55,824 nt of DNA from an uncultured Bacteroides sp. (GTDB lineage Bacteria; Bacteroidota; Bacteroidia; Chitinophagales; Chitinophagaceae): assembly GCA_902168085.1 (NCBI GenBank), contig CABHOP010000007.1, forward strand, positions 1 through 55,824, written 5' to 3'. This document shows, piece by piece, positions 35,549 through 44,866 of the stretch. Each line of letters begins with the position of its first letter. Position 1 is the first letter of the stretch. The notes under the pieces are model-generated. The model did not search any database. It worked only from the letters and a program-made list of their open reading frames with translations, and was not told where the DNA came from. The position numbers and the translations under genes were made by a program.

Positions 35549-36358
35549 TTACTTTTTTATAATGGGAAAGTTTTCCACTATTTCGTTCGACCATTTTTGG
35601 TACTCATTGGGCGACATGCCTGTGAATTCTTTGAAGGCACGTATGAAATGTGATTGGTCTGCATAGTTGCTTTCATAAGCTACATCTGATAGTTTATTGT
35701 ACTCATTGTTACGCAGAAGTTGTAAAGATGACTGAAAGCGACAAATACGAGAAAATAGTTTGGCAGAGATGCCTATCTGTTGGTTAAACTTTCGTTCTAT
35801 ACTCCGTTCCGATAACTTCAGCTCCTGCTGCAGCTGCTTTAAAGCCATACCACCATTACTTCTGTATATTAATGACAAAGCGTGTTGCATGACGTTATCA
35901 TTGCTCTTTTGTTGCTCCAATTTCATTCTTATGTAATGGCATAATAACTCCAGGCGCTCTTCATTTGTATTCGCATTCAGCATTTGCTCATATAAGCTGG
36001 ATTGTTTAGGGCGTTTTATTAATCCAATGTCAAGGCATGTATTGGTAAGCTCGTAAGCATTCAGCCCGAAAACGGTTTTCAAGGCATGTGGGTAAAAATA
36101 CACTCCTATATTGCTTACCCTTCCTTTCGAAGAGAAGGTTGTTTGTTCTGTAGTTTGCCCGTACAGGTATATATCAGGCATTTTATTACCGCCTGCATAA
36201 AAGTCTACACTGTCTGATTGAAATACGATACCCGGCAAACCATCCGGAAGAGGTCTGAATGTTTTATCAGAAGTATCATCAGCATCACTTTCTAATATCC
36301 AGAAGTAACGGACGTGGTCTTTCAGATAATCAGGTGGTGCTATTTGTCTGTAGTTCAT
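35549..36358 (-). CDS. AraC family transcriptional regulator
   Basis: A 269-residue regulator. The N-terminal ligand or DUF6597-like domain (LKDHVRYFWILE, GLPGIVFQSD, YLYGQTT) is followed by an AraC HTH (about residues 160-260): LQQELKLSERSIERKFNQQIGISAKLF and DVAYESNYADQSHFIRAFKEFTGMSPNEYQ. The start at ATG 36358 is typical; 14 further codons upstream are open. It lies upstream of the QorB-like/DUF1772 pair. Confidence 0.92.
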   Translation of the reverse strand: MNYRQIAPPDYLKDHVRYFWILESDADDTSDKTFRPLPDGLPGIVFQSDSVDFYAGGNKMPDIYLYGQTTEQTTFSSKGRVSNIGVYFYPHALKTVFGLNAYELTNTCLDIGLIKRPKQSSLYEQMLNANTNEERLELLCHYIRMKLEQQKSNDNVMQHALSLIYRSNGGMALKQLQQELKLSERSIERKFNQQIGISAKLFSRICRFQSSLQLLRNNEYNKLSDVAYESNYADQSHFIRAFKEFTGMSPNEYQKWSNEIVENFPIIKK

Positions 36359-36677
36359 GTCTCGGGTAGATAAGTAAAGATATATTAAAAAGGGTATCAA
36401 GGCTTGTTAAGCCCTGATGTCTTGCTAACCCAATGCAAAAGTTTATTGTGCTAAATAGTCATTGTTTATTAATTTTTAAACCGCGGTTTGCGTATTTCTA
36501 CGCATCATTTTTCCGTAATTCTCTTTATCAATTACAGTACGTTTCCTTATGCCCACGCAATAGGTCAGAAGTACTTTTGTCTTGCATCCGGAGCAAATAT
36601 TTCATTAACATCTAAAAAGTATAAGAGAGAAAAAAACTAACTGTAATTAAAACATTCACCATTAAAAATCAGGAATT
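36359..36677. other. Intergenic region upstream of the cysteine protease
   Basis: A 319-base gap between divergent genes. It holds a TACTTTTG (36572-36579) that fits the TAnnTTTG -7 consensus about 100 bases upstream of the protease ATG. A short open frame inside it has no family resemblance and is probably chance. The 5' leader of the protease is long and A-rich. Confidence 0.45.
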
Positions 36678-37271
36678 ATGAAAATCACTTCAATATGGAA
36701 GGCATGGCCTGTGTTAGCTTTAGCCTTTTTGATAACCAGCTGCTGCAAGCCTGAAATAACAGGTAGTGTAGCCAATACATTAAGGCCGCAGGAAACTAAC
36801 AACTGGTGTTGGGCCGCCACTACTCAAATGCTGGCACAGCATTTCAGTGTGTCCGTTACACAATGTTCTCTGGCCAACCAACGTTTTAACATGACTAACT
36901 GCTGTACACCGCGCAGCACGAACGCCAGTTGTCCTAAAATCGACGACTGTAACAGGCCAGGTTGGATAATGCTGGCAGCGTGTGGCCTTACCAGCGATGA
37001 AGCAACTTCAGCACTGTCATGGGAAGACTTGCGCAAGCAAGTATTCTGTTCTAAAAAGCCAATGGGCTATGCTTACGGTACACCGGGTGTGGTAGGCCAC
37101 GTAGTGGTAATAAAAGGTTATCTTACACTGAACGGTACCAACTATGTAGTGCTCAACGACCCATGGGCACCATGCACCGGCCAGGAAAGAATCATTACCT
37201 ACGAACAATATGCAGACCCAGCAGGTACTGCTACACACTGGACAACCTGGTATAACATTAAGAAACCGTAA
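36678..37271 (+). CDS. Papain-like cysteine protease lipoprotein
   Basis: A 197-residue lipoprotein with a lipobox LITSC (Cys22). The papain-type active site is complete: Gln38 (oxyanion), Cys44 in NNWCWAA, His141 in VVGHVVVIKGY and Asn160 in VVLNDPW. The NWCWAA wording matches the AvrRpt2-like/C39-like papain group, which includes secreted effectors and proteases. Eight further Cys residues outside the active site suggest disulfides. It is followed after 27 bases by another lipoprotein, probably in one operon. Confidence 0.9.
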   Translation: MKITSIWKAWPVLALAFLITSCCKPEITGSVANTLRPQETNNWCWAATTQMLAQHFSVSVTQCSLANQRFNMTNCCTPRSTNASCPKIDDCNRPGWIMLAACGLTSDEATSALSWEDLRKQVFCSKKPMGYAYGTPGVVGHVVVIKGYLTLNGTNYVVLNDPWAPCTGQERIITYEQYADPAGTATHWTTWYNIKKP

Positions 37272-37298
37272 TAGCTCACCTAACAAACATTAAAAGTC

Positions 37299-37985
37299 AT
37301 GAAATACGCAAAATATATTATACCCGCATTAGCTATAATGCTTGCAGCAAGCTGCGATATGGATAAAAAAGCAAACGGGCAGGATGGTAACACATCACAG
37401 CAACAAGCCCCGAAAGAATATAAATCGCCTACAGAAGCAGCTACCGCTGCCAAAGAAGACATGCTGGCCGCTATAGATAAAGTGAACTTCGGGGTAAGCC
37501 GCGAGGCACTGAAAAATGCTACACCCGGTACACCTGTTATGAAATATGGCATCGATTGGGATGCGCTGGTACGTGCTGATTCAAACATTACACCTGAGAA
37601 TATGACACAGCCGGAGCCTGTTACTATGGTGCCACTGATAAACGGAACAGATGTGGTAACGATGGTAGCACTGAATAACAGGAACCAACAATACACGGTA
37701 GCTGCACTGGGCGATAAGCAAATAGCTGAAGAACTGGATATGGTAAGGAAAGCAGATTCTGCCGGAATGCAGAGTGAGATAAAGATATTTGAAGTGCCCA
37801 ACCTGCAAGCTGTAATATACGCTGTGGGCTCACCCCGGGGCAATATCTACTATACATCTTACAACAACAACTCCATCCGCAGGGGTATGAATGGTGCGGA
37901 ACTGTTCAAAATGCTGAGGAATGATGCGGTGCTTTTCCAGCGCCAGTTTGGAGAAGAACTGAAGAAAGGTAATCTGGTGAAGTAG
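37299..37985 (+). CDS. Lipoprotein of unknown function, partner of the cysteine protease
   Basis: A 228-residue protein with lipobox LAASC (Cys19), a Gln/Asn-rich spacer, then a soluble domain with helices (SPTEAATAAKEDMLAAIDKV) and strands (PVTMVPLINGTDVVTMVAL, IKIFEVPNLQAVIYAVG). No family is recognised. It lies just downstream of the protease gene and ends at a strong terminator, so the pair is a two-gene unit. A regulator or inhibitor of the protease is one possibility; that is inference. Confidence 0.7.
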   Translation: MKYAKYIIPALAIMLAASCDMDKKANGQDGNTSQQQAPKEYKSPTEAATAAKEDMLAAIDKVNFGVSREALKNATPGTPVMKYGIDWDALVRADSNITPENMTQPEPVTMVPLINGTDVVTMVALNNRNQQYTVAALGDKQIAEELDMVRKADSAGMQSEIKIFEVPNLQAVIYAVGSPRGNIYYTSYNNNSIRRGMNGAELFKMLRNDAVLFQRQFGEELKKGNLVK

Positions 37986-38431
37986 CCCTTATAAATATAG
38001 TAGAATAAGAAAAGCCCGACATGTATATGTCGGGCTTTTGTAAAATTATCTATGTCGCTTCGTGTTACCTGTTCTGCTGATTAAATAAAAATTAAAATCT
38101 AAGAAACGCATGTGAAGCTTTCTGTATGCAAATTTTAATGTTTTTTTCATGTGGGCAGTATGTACTATATATCAGTTCGATATAACAGTTCTTTAATGTA
38201 GATATGTTGTTTTCAAGCCATGCCAAATGTAATTTTTTACAAGTGTTATGAAGTGCTTTGCTAATAATGTAGCAAGGTTTACCACATTTTAATAGTCATT
38301 TTAAGGTCGCTTTAATGTAAGGTGCCTAAGGTGTACTATAATTTTGACTTTGACAGACATAACTCTTATTATGTCAAACACTTACTCAAAGGCAGTAGCA
38401 GCATGATCTTACTGCGGTAAACCAGCTATTT
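37986..38431. other. Intergenic region upstream of the beta-helix gene
   Basis: A 446-base AT-rich gap. It holds the terminator of the protease pair and, nearer the downstream gene, an inverted repeat with 7-base arms (GACATAA and TTATGTC, 38356-38375). I see no gene in it. Confidence 0.5.
38011..38040 (+). terminator. Rho-independent terminator of the protease operon
   Basis: A 12-base stem (AAAGCCCGACAT with ATGTCGGGCTTT) and GTAT loop, 25 bases past the stop codon. Confidence 0.9.
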
Positions 38432-41400
38432 ATGAATTATAGGAACATTTTTATTTTACATGTTTTTTTGTTGTGTATCGGTTTATTACATGGGTCTCAG
38501 GTATTCGCGCAGCCTCTTAGTGGTGTTTACACAGTAGGCGGAACAGGAGCACAGTATGCTTCTTTAAGCGCCATTGCTACCGATCTTAATACATACGGTG
38601 TGAATGGCCCTGTAGTAATAAACATCAGTGATGGTACTTATACTACTAGTGTGTGGCGTGCTTCATTTGGTAATATCTCTGGGGCAAGTGCTACGAATCG
38701 AATTGTAATAAAATCTGCATCAAACGACGCTACAAAAGTTACTATAGATGTAGATGGAACATCCTCGGGTAACTATGTGATACATTTCGACGATGCCAAT
38801 TATATTACACTTGCACACCTGACGCTGATCAATAATCACAGCAGCTACGGTACCGTTGTACATTTTGATGGAACAGCCTCATATGATACAATCAGAAACT
38901 GTGTGTTAAAAGGATATACCACAACATCCAGCAGTACAGCCCACAGTGTATTGTATGCTTACGGTTTTACAGGCCAGCATAATGTAATAATCAACAATAA
39001 AATACAAGAGGGCGGCACTTCTATCTACTGGCGCGGATCAGGTACCACTACATGCGCAACAGCTACTACTTTCCACGGAAATCTTATAACAAATACTAAA
39101 GGATACTACGGTATTTATGCCTATTACAATTCCGGGTTCAGTTTCAATAATAACACTTTGCAACGCTCATCTACCGATCAATACAGAAGTGCTTATATGT
39201 ATTATAGCGATAACGATTTTTCTTTCAGCAATAATACATTTCGGGTTACCTCCGGTTCTACGCTTTATGGCTTGCAATTGTACTATATAAACTATACATC
39301 TCAAAACCCCGGGGCTACCGTTGTATTCGAAAACAATGATTTAGAATTCAATAATACTTCTACCACTTATGTAAGACTGTCGTATGCCTATTACTTACAC
39401 AATCGTAATAATACCGTATCTATAAAAAGCACATCCGGCAGTACCTACTCACAACTGCTGAACTACTATTGCTATTACTCGCGGGCGGAAAATAATGCAT
39501 TAAATGTTGAGCATTCAAGTGGTGGATATTTGTATAATTATATTAACTACAATGGCAACTCAAGGGATAGTGTTTTAAACAATCAGATAACATTGAAGGG
39601 TAAAAGCACTACTATTGATAATTATGTGGCGGCATATTTATATGGAGTAACTAAAAATAATACCATAAATGTTTCAAACACATCAGGTACAGTAAATAAC
39701 CATACCGGCTATTATAACTATGGTGGATTGTTTATCGGCAACGAGGTAAATATTACTACTACTACAGGAACAATTTACGGGCTTAAGAATTATAACTATA
39801 ATGGAAGTGCAACCGGGGCGGGTATTGTAGGCAACCGATTTGACCTGAAGAGTACATCCGGTACTATATATGCGCTATATGCCTATCAGGCTGCCTATGA
39901 TAAGTATATGAGCAACCTTATTACAACTAAAACGAGCGGTAGTAGTTATCTGTATAGTGCAGGTAGTGGTATTTATCGCGACTTGTATATGCTTAATAAT
40001 ACCTTCCATAGTAATAGCACTGGGAGTACCAACTATCTTATATATATACCCAATTCTAAATCCAGCACATACAGTGGCAATAGCATTTTCATGAACAATA
40101 TTTTTTCCAGAACTGTAGGTACCGGAAATGCTGTGCAGATAAATAACAACTCAAATATTATTGCCGATTATAACAATTATTACACTTTTATCGGTAGCAC
40201 GAAGTTTGCTGCTACATCGCCATCGCTTTCCACTACCTCTTTGCAAACGTGGAGAACGGCAGTAGGGAAGGATAGTAACAGCCTTACGTATGACCCCGGA
40301 TATATGGATATTAATGCTAACGATTATCGTCCTGATCCTGCCAATGCAAACAGTTGGTCGGTGCACGGAAGAGGTATGCATTTGCAGGGAGATACCTTAG
40401 ATATATTAGGGAATGCGCGACCAAGAACCAGGGAAAACGGCGTACCCGATTTAGGAGCTTATGAATTTGTTCCCACATCAATACCTCCTAATGCAATAGC
40501 CCAGCCTGCGATGCCTGCACCTAATACGAATCAGGTGTTTACTTTCGGCCAGGATACCGTAGCCGTAATTGCATGGGGCACTAATGTACCTTCCCAGGTA
40601 AACGTGAAACAATATAGTGGTGTAGCGGTTAGTGCAATGCCTGCAGGTACAGAGCGTATGTATTTCTATACAGCCATCGATCCTGTATCAGGCTCAGGAT
40701 ATGATTATGAGCACACACCATTTATTTATTATAAAAATCCGTGGTTGGGAGATATTAGCACTGAAGACAATGCTAAAATTGCCAAATCAAGTGACGGCGG
40801 CATCTGGCAAGGTTACAATTTTGGTAATGGAATAACCGATACGATAAGGAATATTCTCACTCACATATCAACATTGGATAGTATTGGTACATATAGCGGT
40901 GTAGAAAATGCAAGGATAGGTATAAGATGTGTAACATTACCTACCGGCCTGGAAGTTGATAGTATAACAGCTAATAGTGCAGAACTTACATGGGATGAAA
41001 TTTTTAACCCTTTAGGATACCAGATTGTTGTAGACAATAATCCTGCTGCACCTGCCAGCTCTGCTGGAGCCATGTTCGTTACAACCATTACACCATTTGT
41101 TCCCCTCACCGGCCTTACAGAAGATACAAAGTATTATGTGCACGTTCGTAATATATGTGGCGCTAAAGATACGTCAGACTGGGAAACGATAAGTTTCACT
41201 ACACTCATCACTTGCCATATACCGGTAGTGAAGTTTGTCGATGTGAAAGCTTCATCTGCTGTTGGCTATTGGGACACCGTAAAAACAGCCTTTTCATATG
41301 AATATGCGATTACCAAATCGCCTGTTCCAACAGGTATCGGCACTACTATACACAAAAACAGTATGCTGTTTGCAGGGTTAGAACCCGGTACAGAATATTT

Positions 41401-41755
41401 TGTACATATCCGTGCAAAATGTAACAGCATGTACGCTGTTTCTGATTGGGGTACATACCCCGTTCGTACTGCCTGGCCTACAGATATTTCAGGTATAGCA
41501 GAAGAGCATGCCCGTAAGGTAGAGGTACATCCCAATCCAACTACAGATTACATTAACATAAACCTGAAAGGACTGTTCGATAGCAAAAAAGAAAGCCGTA
41601 TCGAAATATTAGATATTGCAGGTAAAGTTATTTTGGTAATACCTGTAACGAACAATGCGCTAAAAATAAATGTATCAGATCTTAAGCCGGGATTGTATCT
41701 GGTCAAATTTTCAGGCGATTATTTAATAAGCACCAATAAATTTATCAAACAGTAA
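38432..41755 (+). CDS. Giant beta-helix cell-surface protein, type IX secreted
   Basis: A 1107-residue exported protein. A signal peptide (to FAQPLSG) is followed by the GTGAQYASLSAIATDLN segment that often opens parallel beta-helix domains, then about 600 residues rich in Asn, Ser, Thr, Tyr and Gly with repeated NNxF/NNTL turns (SFNNNTLQRS, SFSNNTFRVT, MLNNTFHSNST). Two fibronectin type III-like domains follow (about 825-920 and 925-1015). The C-terminal 75 residues (KVEVHPNPTTDYININL to FIKQ) are a T9SS sorting domain. It probably is an adhesin or carbohydrate-active surface protein. Aromatic content in the helix is unusually high. Confidence 0.9.
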   Translation: MNYRNIFILHVFLLCIGLLHGSQVFAQPLSGVYTVGGTGAQYASLSAIATDLNTYGVNGPVVINISDGTYTTSVWRASFGNISGASATNRIVIKSASNDATKVTIDVDGTSSGNYVIHFDDANYITLAHLTLINNHSSYGTVVHFDGTASYDTIRNCVLKGYTTTSSSTAHSVLYAYGFTGQHNVIINNKIQEGGTSIYWRGSGTTTCATATTFHGNLITNTKGYYGIYAYYNSGFSFNNNTLQRSSTDQYRSAYMYYSDNDFSFSNNTFRVTSGSTLYGLQLYYINYTSQNPGATVVFENNDLEFNNTSTTYVRLSYAYYLHNRNNTVSIKSTSGSTYSQLLNYYCYYSRAENNALNVEHSSGGYLYNYINYNGNSRDSVLNNQITLKGKSTTIDNYVAAYLYGVTKNNTINVSNTSGTVNNHTGYYNYGGLFIGNEVNITTTTGTIYGLKNYNYNGSATGAGIVGNRFDLKSTSGTIYALYAYQAAYDKYMSNLITTKTSGSSYLYSAGSGIYRDLYMLNNTFHSNSTGSTNYLIYIPNSKSSTYSGNSIFMNNIFSRTVGTGNAVQINNNSNIIADYNNYYTFIGSTKFAATSPSLSTTSLQTWRTAVGKDSNSLTYDPGYMDINANDYRPDPANANSWSVHGRGMHLQGDTLDILGNARPRTRENGVPDLGAYEFVPTSIPPNAIAQPAMPAPNTNQVFTFGQDTVAVIAWGTNVPSQVNVKQYSGVAVSAMPAGTERMYFYTAIDPVSGSGYDYEHTPFIYYKNPWLGDISTEDNAKIAKSSDGGIWQGYNFGNGITDTIRNILTHISTLDSIGTYSGVENARIGIRCVTLPTGLEVDSITANSAELTWDEIFNPLGYQIVVDNNPAAPASSAGAMFVTTITPFVPLTGLTEDTKYYVHVRNICGAKDTSDWETISFTTLITCHIPVVKFVDVKASSAVGYWDTVKTAFSYEYAITKSPVPTGIGTTIHKNSMLFAGLEPGTEYFVHIRAKCNSMYAVSDWGTYPVRTAWPTDISGIAEEHARKVEVHPNPTTDYININLKGLFDSKKESRIEILDIAGKVILVIPVTNNALKINVSDLKPGLYLVKFSGDYLISTNKFIKQ

Positions 41756-41786
41756 GTAGTGTTCGTTTAACTCAAACTTTTATTGA

Positions 41787-41817
41787 CAACAGGCCTGTAT
41801 AACTTACAGGCCTGTTG
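41787..41817. terminator. Hairpin terminator after the beta-helix gene
   Basis: A perfect 13-base stem (CAACAGGCCTGTA with TACAGGCCTGTTG) and 5-base loop, 32 bases past the stop. The T-tail is weak. Confidence 0.7.
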
Positions 41818-41929
41818 CTATTATAGCATGTCCGGAAAAGAATCATCAGCTAAATTCTGTAACTCTTTTTCAGAATAGTGTAACGACTATCTTTTCCTTT
41901 TATAGGAACTTTGCATTAAATAAAGCGTT

Positions 41930-44350
41930 ATGAATAACGAGATTATTCTTCCATTAGTTGATGTCGAGAGCGAACATTGTGCTTTAATTGTTGATAAAGG
42001 CCTTAGCAAGGTAAAGGGAATAAAAAGCCATAAAGTCGAATTAAACAACCGCAGGGCTATTATTGAGGTGCAGGATGCACAGGAAGCCATTCCGGCGGCT
42101 GTCGCAGCTATTCGCGATCTTGGCTATGGCGTGGATACAGTAAAAAAGACATACCCGGTTACCGGTATGAGCTGTGCTTCGTGCGCCGGTAGTGTAGAAA
42201 GCATGCTTAAAGCGCAGCTCGGCGTTATTAATGCCGGTGTTAATTACGCTAACAGTACGGCCAATGTTGAATATGTGCCGGGTATTGCTCATATAGATGA
42301 TTTCAAAAAAGCTATCCAGTCAATAGGTTACGATCTGGTGATTGATGAAAGCGATGAAGCGGCAGAAAGCCTGGAAGCACTGCAGGCACAACATGCAAAA
42401 GAGCTGCGCAACCGTACAATCCTGTCGATCCTCTTTTCCGTACCGCTGGTAGCTATCGGGATGTTCTTTATGAATATTCCTTACGCAAATTATATTATGT
42501 GGGCCTTGGCAACGCCTGTAGTGCTGGTCTTCGGGCGGCAGTTCTTTATTAATGCATGGAAACAAGCCAAACACCGTTCGGCCAATATGGACACGCTGGT
42601 TGCGATGAGTACAGGTATAGCCTACCTTTTTTCAGTGTTCAACACGGTCTATCCAGAGTTTTGGCATGCGCGGGGCTTACATGCGCATGTCTATTTTGAA
42701 GCTGCGGCAGTTGTGATCGCTTTTATCCTTTTAGGAAAAATGCTGGAAGAGCGAGCGAAGAGCAATACGTCCTCTGCAATTAAAAAGCTGATGGGATTGC
42801 AACCTAAAACTGTTACAATTGTGCATCACGGAGGCCACCAGATGGAAATCCCGATTGCGCAGGTAAAGGTGGGCGATACGCTCCTTGTAAAGCCCGGTGA
42901 AAAAATTGCTGTGGATGGCGCTGTTACTTCAGGAAGTTCCTATGTGGATGAAAGCATGCTGAGTGGAGAACCGGTAGCAGTGCATAAGGAAATGGGTGCC
43001 AAAGTTTTTTCGGGTACCATTAATCAAAAAGGCAGTTTGCAATTTAAAGCTGAAAAAGTTGGCAGCGATACGATTCTTGCGTAAATTATAAAAGCTGTGC
43101 AGGATGCACAGGGTAGTAAAGCTCCTGTTCAGAAGCTGGTTGATAAAATTGCCGGCATCTTTGTGCCGGTTGTTATTGGTATTGCCATTCTTGCTCTGAT
43201 TGCGTGGAGGATCTTCGGTGGTGACAACGGTTTAACACAAGGATTACTGGCTCTTGTAACAGTTTTAGTGATTGCCTGTCCTTGTGCTTTGGGGCTTGCA
43301 ACACCAACCGCCATCATGGTAGGGGTTGGTAAGGGTGCAGAGCATGGCATTTTAATTAAGGATGCAGAGAGCCTGGAGCGGGCATATAAACTGGATAGTA
43401 TTATTTTGGACAAGACCGGAACAATTACGCAAGGTAAGCCGGAAGTTACTGCCATAAAATGGAAAGATGGTGCCGATATCAGCTCTTTAGCATCCATCCT
43501 TTATAGCATGGAGTCGCAATCCGAGCATCCTTTAGCTGAGGCCGTTACGCGATATTTTGCAGAACAAAGTGCTGCTAAAATTGACATTGAGCAATTTGAA
43601 AGTTTTACCGGCAAAGGCGTTTCAGGCCGGTATAATGGTAAGCAGTTTCATGTTGGCAGTCGTAAAGCCGTAGTTGAGCAAGATATACAAATTGCTAATG
43701 AGCTGGATGCAATAGCGCAGGATTGGCTGAAACAGGCTGCCACAGTGATTTGGTTTGCCGATGAAAAGGAAGCTTTGGCAGCCATTGCCATTATGGATAA
43801 GGTCAAAGAGAACTCTGCGGAGGCTATACAGCGACTAAAGGCTATTGGAATAACGACCTATATGCTCACGGGCGATAACCCGCAAACGGCCAAAGTAGTG
43901 GCTGGCAAAGTAGGTATTGAACATTTCAGGGCAGAAACACTGCCCGAAGATAAAGCAGCCTTTATTAAACAGCTTCAAAGCCAGGGCCATGTGGTAGCGA
44001 TGGTTGGTGATGGTATTAATGACAGCCAGGCCCTGGCACAGGCCGATATCAGTATAGCAATGGGCAAAGGTACCGATATTGCTATGGATGTTGCAAAGAT
44101 GACGTTAATCTCATCCGATTTGATGAGCATCCCTAAAGCAATTTCGCTATCAAGAAATACGGTGCATGTCATCAGGCAGAACCTGTTCTGGGCATTTATT
44201 TATAATGTCATTGGCATACCGATAGCAGCAGGGGTACTTTATCCTGTCAATGGCTTCCTGCTCAACCCCATGCTGGCAGGCGCAGCTATGGCATTAAGCA
44301 GCGTGAGTGTAGTAGCTAATAGTTTACGCCTGAAATGGGGAAAGATGTAA
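41930..44350 (+). pseudogene. copA: Copper-translocating P1B ATPase interrupted by an in-frame TAA
   Basis: An 806-codon copper ATPase frame split at codon 385 by TAA (43082-43084). The frame on both sides is the same, and family members have Gln there (ILAQIIKAV), so one C-to-T change explains it. Order: an N-terminal HMA-like domain without CxxC (about 4-70), an HMA with MSCASC (Cys82, Cys85), membrane helices and the actuator domain (SGEP), the stop, then CPC (codons 450-452), phosphorylation motif DKTGT (Asp494), SEHPLAEA, and GDGIND (693-698). As written, translation ends before the ion path and ATPase domain; a GTG at 43097 could restart the second part. Sequencing error is possible. 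It is followed by a copper-chaperone-like gene. Confidence 0.9.
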
Positions 44351-44437
44351 CGGTTAAATCTTGTAAACTTTTCTCATGATAATATAACAATCATTAAGCT
44401 GATAAGCTTCAATTTTAATTTTTAAATACGAATAGAA

Positions 44438-44653
44438 ATGAAAACGTTGAAATTCAAAACGAATATTAATTGCAGCGGCTGTGTTGCTTCAATAACCCCT
44501 CATTTGAGTAAAGAGGCGGGTATCAAAGAATGGAATGTAGATACAAATAATACAGATAAGATTCTGACTGTCGAAACCGAATCGCTGGATGCGGAAGATG
44601 TAAAAAATGTAGTGGAAAAGGCTGGCTTCAAAGCTGAAAATATCAGTCAATGA
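44438..44653 (+). CDS. Heavy-metal-associated (copper chaperone-like) protein
   Basis: A 71-residue ferredoxin-fold HMA domain with the metal-binding pair Cys12 and Cys15 in NINCSGCVASI. Usual length for CopZ/Atx1-like chaperones, which pass Cu(I) to the ATPase N-terminal domains. It is 87 bases after the copA frame on the same strand, which supports copper handling. The last codon overlaps the start of a possible 18-residue peptide. Confidence 0.9.
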   Translation: MKTLKFKTNINCSGCVASITPHLSKEAGIKEWNVDTNNTDKILTVETESLDAEDVKNVVEKAGFKAENISQ

Positions 44654-44706
44654 ACTGGTTAAAGCGTATTATCAAACTGCTTTTTACGAAGCGGTGTTGT
44701 AAGTAA
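44650..44706 (+). CDS. Possible 18-residue peptide with a Cys-Cys end
   Basis: The ATG overlaps the stop of the HMA gene (ATGA). The frame reads an amphipathic basic helix ending RCCK and stops with TAA, 18 residues in total. Coupling to the chaperone and a terminal Cys pair suggest a metal-related peptide, but a chance frame cannot be excluded. No RBS of its own is needed given the overlap. Confidence 0.35.
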   Translation: MNWLKRIIKLLFTKRCCK

Positions 44707-44727
44707 CATGAGGTATTAGCCTCCATA

Positions 44728-44757
44728 AAAGCCCGGGCATGTTGTTGCCCGGGCTTT
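44728..44757 (+). terminator. Rho-independent terminator after the HMA gene
   Basis: A 12-base GC-rich stem (AAAGCCCGGGCA with TGCCCGGGCTTT) with a TGTTGT loop and weak T-tail. Confidence 0.85.
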
Positions 44758-44866
44758 GTATTAATGTACGTTCGTCATCTTATCCACTCCATTTGTCAAT
44801 TATACATACCACCTTCAAACTGTTTAATAATGTAAGTTGTCTACACCTGAAATCAATTATTACGAT

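Noticed and set aside
36433-36615. A 60-residue plus-strand frame upstream of the protease
   Set aside because: Covers the promoter-like element and has no family features.
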